From Branchiostoma floridae (lineage: Eukaryota; Chordata; Leptocardii; Amphioxiformes; Branchiostomatidae): a DNA stretch of 64,000 nt. The notes beneath the pieces were generated by a model. The model ran no database searches, was not told the DNA's origin, and worked only from the letters and a program-made list of their open reading frames with translations. Position 1 is the stretch's first letter, and each line of letters starts with the position of its first letter. Shown in pieces: positions 49,201 to 61,200 of this stretch. The position numbers were made by a program, and so were the translations under genes. The stretch covers positions 12,100,917-12,164,916 of the forward strand of contig NC_049995.1 of NCBI RefSeq assembly GCF_000003815.2, given 5' to 3'.

Positions 49201-52200
49201 CCTAATTCCCACGCCTGATGGTGCATAGGGCAGCACCATCTCTGTTTCAGTAGCCCTGGGTCACACAGCTTTGTGTAATCACTACAGCAGGGAGCTAGTC
49301 TACTGGTAGTGGTGTGTGTTCAATTTCCACCGTACTCATTCCTGAATGCTGAGTGCTGAGCAAGGAAAGTAGAATGTACCATTTTTTAAGTCTTTGGTAT
49401 GACTCAGCCGGGGATCGAACTCACGACCTAGAAGGCCAGCACTCTACCCACTCGGCTAATTACATCGGACAGAGGCAAATAAGATGCCAATTTTTCCAGG
49501 CAAAGGACGTCTACAAAATAATACTATGTAAGGGCACACAGTCATTTACATAGACTTGTATCAAATAGAACATCGGATTCTATAATACTTCTAAAATAAT
49601 AAATTAATTAATTTAACATGATCACTTACTATGGGGTGCAAAGGTTAAGTGGGTAGAGCATTTGGCATGCACTCGCTAAGGTCATGAGTCTGGTCCCAAA
49701 CTTTAAAAATGGTATACACACTGCTTTCTCTGCTTAGCACTCAGCATTAAATATTTTGGTTTAATGTAGTACAATATTATTCATGTGCACTTAGTCTCAA
49801 CAGGACTTTGGTCCCAAAATGGTCTGCCTTGCTGCCTTGGTGAAACACCTGCTTTAAATAACATTAGGCTTGGAAAAGAAGCAAACCTTGAAGCAAACCT
49901 TGTAATCAATCACCGTGTCCTGACATGTTTGACAAAATAACGATTTAACACCAACGTCTGTCAGACACTGCACGTGATCATGACCAGGGCTCGAAATCCA
50001 TTTTTTCTGCATACCTGCACTGGTGCAGGTAACATTAAAAATTACCTGCACCAGACAAATTTTACCTGCACCACTCTGAATTTAGGAAGTATGAATCATA
50101 CTAACATTGTTCAGGAACCATTGCTATTTCTTCTTCTGTATTTTATAGTTGGTATCAGCCAATGCAGCTATTATAAATAACAATCCACATAAACCTACAT
50201 CATAGGACATTTTATGTATAAAATCCTGTACATGGACCAGTGCAGGTTAGGTGCAGGTAGACACCAGAAATACCTGCACAGCTCCAATTTTATCTGCACT
50301 AACCTGCATATGCAGGTGGTATTTCGAGCCCTGATGACGTAGAGGTGAAGATTGTAAGTGGTTAAATTTCTGGCCATTTTTCATACAGCGCCATCCTCGG
50401 ATGATATTGTTGGTTTAACTTTTACTTAGTACATCTGTTTCTGCATGTTAGCAACTACACTGTAGTGGGCGTAAATACAATGTACATGCAAGTCAAGGAT
50501 ATATGTTAAATAGTTGCAAGCATGTTGCAGGGACTATAGTAATGTGAATTATACAGTTGTCAGGGGTTTGGCCTGACCTGAACAAACAATATTGTGGTCA
50601 CCATGCATGGTCATAACCTTAACCGGATTCAGGACAGCCACATTGGCGAGAAGTTAAATCATGGGGTCCGCACCATCGCACTCGGAGCCAGTGGAAATCA
50701 CACAGATAACTGTAAAAGATAGAGCGACGACTCCATCCTCCAGCTTCCAAGAACAGATCCGGGAAGAGCTGACCTGCAGTATCTGCTTGGACCTGTTCAT
50801 CCGTCCGAAAGCGCTTCCCTGTCAGCACACCTTCTGTCAGGACTGTCAACGGGACCATGCTGAGGTCAGAGTGCCTTTCCAGTGCCCAAACTGTCGTCTC
50901 GAGGTCAGTTTGCCACCCGATGGGGTCGCGGGTTTCCCTGACAACCACTTGGTTACAAGTTTGTGCGAGAAACTCCAGCACACAGAGAGTACAGAACAAC
51001 CCAAGTCTGAGAAAAGGTGCGGCATTCATATCTCAAACACTCTAAAACTTTACTGCACACAATGTCAGAAGCCGGTTTGTGAACTGTGTCTAGAGGAGAC
51101 GCATAACAACCACCGTACAACAACAGTTAACCAAGCTGCTCAGGAAAAGAGGTCTACAGTCCAGGCCTTGATCACAGAGGGAAGGCACATTCTGGAAAGC
51201 TACTGCAGCTTCATCAGAAGTCTGAGGGAAAAAGAGAAAACCCTGAATGAACAGAAACAGCAGACAGACAAGAGCATCCACCAAGCCTACAACCAGATGC
51301 TGCAGAAACTCATCGAGAGGAGAGAACAGCTCTTGTCTGAATCTGAACAAAATAGCCGAAAAAATTTAGCCACGATGCAAAGTGGTAGAGAAATAGTGCT
51401 GACAGACTTCAACGAACTGTCCGCTGCCTGCGATCAAGCGGAGAAAGAAATGGAGCAGGGAGGGGTTGAGTTTCTTGGTCAGGAGTCCATTCTGACGAAG
51501 GCAATAGAAAAGTACAGACGAAAAGCAGCACCAACTCCAGTGCGCACCCACCCTGCTGTCTTTGAGCCAATGTACACTGCGGACACCGCCGTACCGGTGT
51601 TAGGACATGTGAGGGTCCAGTCTCTCCCATCTGCACCAATCCAAGCAGCACCTGCACCAATCCCAGCAGCATTTTCATCATCTAGTAATGAAGCAGCAAA
51701 GGGCAGAGGTCATCACCGTAGAAACCACAGACAATCAGTCCTGTCTCTCCCATCTACTGCATCACTAGAAGTGCCTAATAGAAGTATTGACCGAAGACAT
51801 TCAGACCCACTTTTTCAGTCTTCTCCAATCCTTGAGGAGCCTGCCACTGCTGATGAGGCAGCTTTGGGCAGAGGTCATCACCATAGAAACCAAAGGCGAT
51901 TGTTCCAGTCTCTTCCATCTTCACCGATCCCAGCACCTCCTGCAACTAGTAGTAGTGGAGTGGGGAGCACAGGGCATCACTATGGTAAGAAGAATAAAGC
52001 GACCCAGACTCTTCCATTTGAATCAATCCTAGCAGCGTACACATCCAGTAAAGTTGCAGTGGGGGGCAATAGTCAGCGCCAGGGCAACCATAGGGAAGAG
52101 AAGCAGGGGTTTCAGAAGTGCTGCACCTTTGGAGGTCAGGGTTCAGGCACCGGACAGTTCAAGGGGTCACTTGGGGTCGCAGTGTCAGATGAAGGGGAGA

Positions 52201-55200
52201 TCTTTGTAGCAGACAAGGGGAACCAGAGAATCCAAGTCTTCACCCTGCAGGGGACGTTTGTCCACCAGTTCCCGACAGTCGTTCCTGATGAACGGGACAT
52301 GGAACCCATGGATGTAGCAATGGACGGGAATGGGAACCTGTGGGTGGTGGGAGAGACAGAGACTGGGCACTTTGCTGTGCAGTACAACAAACAGGGAAGG
52401 GCGCTGAGAAAGATTGAGCTAGAGAAGTCAGACTGGAGAAGAGGAGTTGCTGTGGACACCAGATGGAACCATGTTCTCATCACACACACTGCAGGCTTCA
52501 TCCTCCGACATGGTGAAGTTCAAGTGTTCAGGTCTGATGGGAAGCTTGTAAAAACCGTGGGACAGCGTCAGGGGATGAAGCGCCTTCAGTACATCACCGT
52601 GGACGGGGAGGGGAACATTCTCGTGTCCGACTTTCACAACCACTGCATCTACGTCTACAACAAGAACGGAAAGTTCCGCTTCAAGTTCAAGGGCGAGGGA
52701 AGCGGTAAACAGCTGTGGCATCCCTGCGGCATCTGTACCGACAGGGCGGGTAACATCATCGTGGCGGACAGCGGGAACATGCGCGTGGAGATGTTTGACA
52801 GGACAGGCAGATTCCTCGAACACATCGCGACCGACATGGACAAGCCGATGGCCGTTGCCATGGCAACACAGGGACGGCTGGTCGTGACCGATTGTCCTAT
52901 TCTGAAAAACCACACAGTCAATGTTTTTCAGGACTATTGAATCTGAGCAAAGTCATACTGAATTGCAAGCTTTTTATCAGCATATAGATCTATTCAGTAT
53001 CAAGTTACACACTTGACATGTTCCTGAATTGCAAATACGCCGTAGAACTGTTGTAAAATTGCACACCCCTTTTGCCAGTGGGTATTTCATGCAACAAATC
53101 TGGGTTGTGCAACAATGCAAAGTTATCCAGCATCGGTTTGGGATTTGGGGATTCCGTGCAATTAACAGAAGTGTGCGGTAATCTGTTGTGCGAGTAACTT
53201 CTTTGACTTTGACTTTATTCAGATCCACAATTAGCTTAACAATATGCTTCTGCTGAACAGTATCAACATTCAACAAACAACATTCTGTGGAGAAAGACTT
53301 TAAATTTGCTTCTAGTTGACAACTTCCAGACCTCTAAGTCTTGTAAATGCACACACCTACATGTATAGTAGCATGCAAGTAACTTTTGAAAAGGTGTCAT
53401 ATGGTAATATAATATGTACGAAATATAAAATTTGTGGGGAGTGTTTGTCTCAATGCAATTTAACATCCTTACCAACAACCATGATGGTAATAAATGATAT
53501 TAAATAATTTATCATATTATGACTTAAAGTTTATAAATTTAAAGCAGGAACACTACTGTGAATATTTCTGGGCGATCCTTCCCGCGGTCGGGTTGGTACC
53601 TCGGGTGATACGGAATACACCATGTTGTATTTTATTTATGTCATACTCACCTGAGAAAACACATAATTTCGATAAGAAATGCACCAGAAGTTGAAAAAAT
53701 GTTGTGTCCTTGAACAAAGGATTGTAACAACAGCAATTCTAACGTCCGAATCCGGTATTCGAATTTTCAACCATGCCATATTCTGCCCATTCGAAATAGT
53801 TTGATTTACTCAAAGGAAGCCTGTGTGATACAACTTAGAACCTGTGTGATACGGAAAGTTATCACACGGTCGGGAACACCCGTATGGAACGTTTTCTGGT
53901 CACAGGTATGACATAAAAAAATTACAACATGACAATGTATAAAACAAAAAGCCTACCATAAAAGGTGAGTCGGTTGGCTTGCCTAAGTAGCGCCTGTTTC
54001 TTCAGCTCTTTGGGACAGTTCTTTTGCGTTGGGACCTGAAATAAATTGGAAGGGAGGCAAATGAAGGTGAAACCTACTGTAAGGAACAGGGAAAGAAATT
54101 TGTTACCTAATGGCAACCAAAGAGAATGCATCAAACAGAACTATGGAAAAGATAATATTATACAGAACAAAGATTCAAAAGTGGATTTAGGCCACATCAA
54201 TTCATGATACTCAGATATTAATCACTGCCACTCAACCCAAGAATGTACGATCATAAGGCATTGTTGTATGAGGAAACTTTAGTAAATATCAAGGCTTAGC
54301 TTAAAGTTAACTTACAGTGATCATAAACAGCAATCAATGAAGAAATATCACAAATATGCTAAATCAAATTCTAGTTAACCAGTTTGTCAGTTGGTATAAC
54401 CAAATTAAATTTTAATCATTAACTTTATCAGCAAAACAACATTGGCCAGGCATTCTTTGGACTATATAGTATCAAACAACAATATTGGTACATTAGGGTA
54501 CATGTAAATCACAATCTTTGAAGCAGCTTACCTTGCCATAGCTTTCGATGCATGCTTGGAGCCACTCATTGCTTTTCCATTTATCCGCCACCTTATCCTC
54601 GGCCTGTGCACGGCCGAACAGCGCCCGCGGACTGTCGGGGAATATCTCCAACAGGGAGTCGTATTTCTTCAGGGCAGCATCATAGTCACCCTGGGTGGGA
54701 AAATTTGGTTTCTGTTGAGAAAACTTGTCATAATTATGTAAACTGCCTTAAGGGAACATACCAGGTTTATACTGAAGAGTACATTCAGGCTTCCTATCTG
54801 GATTTATTTGATCTTCATAGTTGTAGTCATAGTCACCCTGCTGGGTGGGAAAATCGTTTCTGTCGAGAAAACTTGTCTATATGACCTCCATTGGTCTTTG
54901 TAAACTGCCTAACACAAGCTATATAGCCAGACAGATTTACACATGTATTTGATCGACTCACATCGTGAAGGGCCATTTTCAAGAAATGTTGCAAGTTTTT
55001 GTGGTGTGGCTCTCCTTTAACAATGGACAGCCAAAGCTAGGCAATCATTTACACCTGAGTTGAGGGAGGGAATGGGTGTAAAGTGCCTTTCCAATGGGAA
55101 TAACATCGGAACCTGTCAAGGATTAGAAGTCCAGGGTCGCATGTAACTTACTGGCCACTAAAAGACATGTACAAAAAGTAATGACCATAATTATTCCCTA

Positions 55201-58200
55201 GTACATAGAGTTTGCTTGTGGGGGGGGGGGGGTCCTACTTCTGAATGGCTTTCTCTAATGACACGTTGAAATTCTTACCTCGTCAACGAGTTTGTCGGCT
55301 GCATCCAACTCCTTACGGATCTTCTTGTCCTCAGTGTTGGTGATGGCCTCCTTCTTTTTCGACTTGGCGATTGACTCCTTAACTTTCTTTACCTTCCCTG
55401 TTACGGACAGAATCAAACCATGCATTTAGCAAGTTATTCTGCTTACATAATTCAAATTAAAAGTACATTCTACATGTTTGTTGTTTGTACAATGTAACAT
55501 GCAAGGTATTCAAGGCAGTCTTTCACATTACAAGAAAGCATGCAAATGATGATTTACTTCGTACTCTCAAACAATGCATTTCAGTTTACAATGGATAACA
55601 AATTAATTTTCCAATAATGTACAAGTATGTCGTGTTAGTATGACAAGACAAGACCATGTGGGGACAAGGTGTAAGAAGAAAACAAAGGAATAAGAAAGAA
55701 AGTGAAAGAAGACATTCAGTTTTGCAAATGATTTAAATGCAATTCAATGCTCTTTGAAACAAGACTTAGTACTCACTTATGAGAAGCGCCTACTACTAAA
55801 TCTACGCGACTCAACCTCTGCTTGGAGAGTAAGACTAGCACACATGCTAGTGGTTGGTCAGAGCAAAACACAAGCAGCATGCCCTACTCAAGTGGTTACG
55901 TAACTATCCCACTTTTAAGCCATAAGGTCACATGTAGACTTGATTCTTGTCAGAGCTGTCACTTTCTTGAACCTTGATTGGCGGGAAATTTGAGGCTGTC
56001 ACAATGTCTGTTGATAAAAGCAAGTATGGACACAATGTGTGTATATCTAATGTGATTCCTCATTCAGTGGTTGACATGTTGCAAAAAACATGCTTGTGAA
56101 AAATCAACATGCAGTACCACTGTTGGGAGAAAGATGGCGCTTGTAACACATCCGGAAAATCCCAGATTGTCGTACCGCGTGGCAGCAACAGGTGGTGCTT
56201 TTGTAACATCTTTGTTCTGCAGTGCCAGGTTTAACACTAGGGGGAGCTCATGTGATCATTTTTAAGTACATGTAAAAAGCACAACTACAATTTTGTACTG
56301 TTTTGCAACCATATCTTTTATGAATCTGTTATGTGTACCTTTTAAAGGGGTGTCATTTTACATTTGCTACCTTTACAAATTCTATAGGTAAACATGCACT
56401 TTCATCAGGTTGTGTGAAAAATATGACAACTTAAGTAATCATTATGACTAATAAGTCTTAAAGTCATGTCAGCTTTTTGTTGTTTGTGGTGTCTGCTTGA
56501 TCTGGCCTGGAATTATGTTAAAATCTTACCAAATTAAACTTAGTGAAAATAATTCAGTCTGACAAGCGTGAAAATTGAATGGCACCAAGTCTTTATTACT
56601 GAGAAGATACACAATGAAATGAAACAGGTAACTTACAAACTCAATCAAAATATGGTATTGGAAATTGATACAGATAATTTCAAGAGACCAAAAGTGAAAC
56701 AAAGTACAAAATTACAAAATGGTATAAATCAAAGTATACAACTTCCAGACCAGACCAACACACAACTAAAAAAACTTCACATCTATTGGCTGCAAAGTTG
56801 TGACACAAATGTTGCACTGGTGGACAATTGTCTTCTGTCAACTAAAACACTCACAATGTTGCGAACAAGTACTGAGCAAATTCACATTGTGACTGTACGT
56901 CTTTTAGCCATTCTGTTGCAATTCAAAATCATTCAGTAACGAAAGGGCATAGGAATTCCCACTGATATGTCATCAAATGCTTTAAATTTGAAAAATCTAG
57001 AATTCAAAGCAATTGCTTTCTAAAAATACAGTCAACATGACAGTTCAAAATCAAAAAAATCAAATGATTTTATACAATGCTCAAATGCATTTTTCTTTTC
57101 AATCTAAAAAATGTTGGTACAGGGTTAATTTTGAAAGGCTGTCCTGGTCTTGCCTGGCTATCTGTACCATCCAAAGTTGTGCTTTTGTGATAACTCTATA
57201 AATGATACAGACACAGTACAGCGTGGTTGAACTATTGCAAAATTCAGCATCTTGCCTAACAGATAAAGCTACTACCTAATAGTTTTTATTTTTACCTAAT
57301 ATCTAGTATACTTATCTAAGTATACTTATCTAATATGCAAATTTGATACCTATTAAACATCAGGTATCTTCGGCTGTATTCTTTTTTTTCTTTTATGAGG
57401 GTGGGGGGGTCGGAGGGGTGAAGGCATTTTAGTGTGAGAGTCATGAAATCATGCCCCACCCCTTTCATATTATTTACTTAGATTTGTAAACAGAAAAGGC
57501 ACAGGTTGGGTCAACTGTAGGCTATCTACTGATACAATTGCATCAAAAGAGATAAAAAGGTATTTTCCCCCTTAAAATTCCTAATTGTTACATATTAGAT
57601 TAAAAACATTCAGATAGCTGCACCTATTTTTTTTCAAATTTTCACTTTAATGTAATATTGCTGACACCAAGTTGTTAAAAGGATCATTTGATGACAGAAT
57701 ATGTACATCAATTTTGCACATTATTTTTTGGATTGTCAGTTTTGTGTGGTGCAATCAAAAAACATGCATGGAAACATGCTCAACGCTAGATGCAGAGAAA
57801 GTTTTACTAAAATTTCACTTCATGAGACAGGGTACGATATGTGTGTTAGTACACGCAAAGTGTTGAATTTCAGACATTGACCATCATGTATACTAAAAAG
57901 ATGACAGAAAACATCCAACTTTGGACTTCTCCAAGCATTATACTTCGGGTAAAAAGTCATTTACAATGTGATATGATATGAACTAAAATCAGTACAACAA
58001 ATAATAAGAATTTAAAAAATGTTAATTACAAACAAGTGCTAGTCTATGTTGTTATATAACATATACATGGAAAAATTAAATGACACATTAATATTGTTAA
58101 TACAGTGGTTATTACATATTAGTTGTAAATACAAAATGTAGCAGCATGGTATATGATAATGTTAGTGTGCGTTGGCAGCGTATGGCAAAATTGTGCGTAA

Positions 58201-61200
58201 ACTAGTCAACACTGCTGTTATGAATTAATGAGAATATATGAAATACATGTTTGTGCATTTCAAACTATGAGAAGTCACTCAATTGTAACATAAATTTTAT
58301 ATTGCTAAGACTGCACTTTTGCAATATCAAGGAATTTCATATGACCATTTCACACTTAAACATCCCTCAAATATGTCCAACCAGACTAAATAGCAAAAAG
58401 CCTAGAAACCCAAAAATGTCTGGTGTTAAAAAACTCTGCTCAGCAGAAAATTTGCGACTTTTCAGCGATTTGTTCCTTTTCAGCCAGCGATTTCCCAAAA
58501 TGCCCATCAAAGATAATCCCAGATTTCTTGCCCTATACTTGACACCCCTCCATGAAATGGAATCATCCATTTTGACCAATTTTTTCTACACACAAGACTG
58601 TTTCATGTCAAATTCAGGGGTGATCAGGATAAAGCAGTAAACTTGTTGCAGCTGCAATGGCATGAGAAGACAGAAGGTACTATGAGGAAGGGTCTTGGTC
58701 CTCCTTACGTCTGAAGCTTTCTTCAGGATCAACATCTTCTTCTTCTTCATCATCTTCATCCTTTGTAGCTTCTTCATTATCTTCTTCTTGATCATCGTCT
58801 AAGATTGAAAAAAATTGAATGAATGATTATGAGGTGTGTCTTAATGAGATGTTTTTGATTAATCATGCAATTGTGTAATGATCTGTAGGCAAGATTAGAG
58901 TTTTGGTGGACTATGAGAGAAAAATGAAGGTACACCACAGAAAGTGAGTAATGAACCTTCTTCAATTGTCAATGACTGATTTGTGTGGTAGCAAACTTTT
59001 TGAATGTCCCTCATAGTGTTTAAATTTTTGATCAGATATGGAAGAAGTATATTTATTTGAAAACACTGGGCCATGAATGCTACCATACCAGCACATCTGA
59101 CTAAAAGCTTCTAGCGTCTCTAGAACTAGATGGCAAACACCTCCAAACAGGAAACCTAGAAATATTCTACCCCTCCCAATTCATGAGTACAGGATTGTGC
59201 ATGCTAATAAATGATCATGTAAGACTTGAATCTGTCGGTTACTATATGGTGTTACAGGATGCTATAACTGGTTTAAATGGCGATGGACAACCTTGAGCTC
59301 CTATAGGACGGTTTTGCACAGTGAAAGAAATCATGAGATTGTTTGCAAGGTTTAGGCTCAGTACATTCCTGGACTTATGCCTTTTTGTAAAAAAAAGACA
59401 AGACTTACTGTCATCATCTGCATCTTCCTCCTCATCATCATCATCATTTTCCTCCTCATTGTTTTTCTCCTCAGTTTCTCCTGCAGATGGCTCTTCAGAA
59501 TCAGCACCATCTTAGTCGAGAAAAAGATAAATAGTTGAATTAGTAAAAGCAGAACTCTCAAAACAGTGTTTCCGATGGTGGGTTAGTATTGCATGTATAA
59601 TATACTATGTCATGTAGTAACCATGCAATGCATCAATTTACAGTTACCTGCAAAAATGAGCAATTAGTTTAGTAATTTAAGTGTCAGTCAAAGTATAAAA
59701 TAATCAGTGTATTCCCATCAGTAGTTAGTTATCTGGAAAGAGAAAAATTGTTCCCATTTATCTGTATTCAAAACAGAGATTAACTTATGAGATTAATATG
59801 ATAACTCTTTAATTCAGATAATGTAGCTATGCATAACATAATTTCAACCATTATGTTCATAGACAAAGTCAGTGCACTGAGCAGTCCTTATTGTCTGAAA
59901 CATGCTTGATTGAGGATTGCTATGTACCATCCTCCTCCTCCTTCATATTACCATCCGATTCTTCTGCCTCTTCTGTAGATGGAGCTTCTGAAGGTTCCTC
60001 ATTGGAAGCTTTCTCTTCCTCTGTTTCAGACAAATCAATGTTATGATTAATTTATGGTCTATTGTGACACTACAATGTTAAAAAAATGATGACAAAACAA
60101 CAGAAAACATTATAAAAGAAAAGTAGAGCAATTGCAGTCTTTATTTAAGTTGGAAATGTGCTGACCAATGACATCGTTATCATCTTCTTCTTCAGGCTCT
60201 TGCTGTGCAGTTTCTGCTTCTACTTCTAGGAAAAAAAGTGTACAACAAACATTTTAACTTTGATAATGGATCACAAAATGGTTGTAGAAGGACTTCTAGC
60301 AAAACATTTATTGAAATGTTAGGGATACCATATCCTGAAACAGGTAAGCACTGGTTTATTCCAGATTACTTGTATGCATAAGTCACAATTTAATGTGAAA
60401 CGATGTTGGTGTCGATTCCTTACTTTCTTCTTCTTCTTCTTTCTGTTCTTCAGGATTTTCCTCTTCCACAGTTTCTGGCTCATCATCTTGGGCATCACCT
60501 ATCAGAATTTAATGACATTATCACTTTGTGTGTACTCTGTGTACAAGTTGTGTTGTTTGATGTGATGGTGTTGCTGACATCATTGTTATGTGTGTACCTT
60601 GTCCTGTGATGGTGTTGCTTACATCATGGTAATGTGTGTAGCAAAATAGATACATGAATATCAAACAAAATCACTGTAGATTGACAACAAACTTAGTTAT
60701 TATTGACTGAAAAAAGGAATCTACAATTTATCTTATTGCCAGGCATTAGTCATCATGCAGGCTGCAATATAAACACTTAATTTATATAACTGAAAATAAA
60801 TCTTACTATCATTGTCCTCATCATCGTAATCATCATCTCTTCCTCCAATAAAGTTGTCTAGAACTAGAAATAAATGAGAAAAGAAGAAATGAAAAAAAAA
60901 AACATCAGAAGCACTCAATGGTATAATTAAGTACTTGACTGCTATAATTGTTTCTAACTTATATTTTTCATATTTCTTGTAGTTGTACATTTTTTCTACT
61001 GTCAGACTAAAACTATAGAATTATGCATTCCATGGGTTGTTTCCATGCAAGGTCTAGAATACTACATCATTGTCATAATATCACTACAGTAACTTAGTGT
61101 AAGTCTTCAGATAGAGGTCCTTATTTTGTGCTGTTAGTGGAAGAATGCCTGAAACATTAAAAAAAACAATTATCAAAAAATGTATTAATTCATCAAGAAA

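Noticed and set aside
56568-56939. 123-codon plus-strand frame in an ASPH intron
   Set aside because: No motif, no splice-site or promoter support, composition typical of AT-rich intron.
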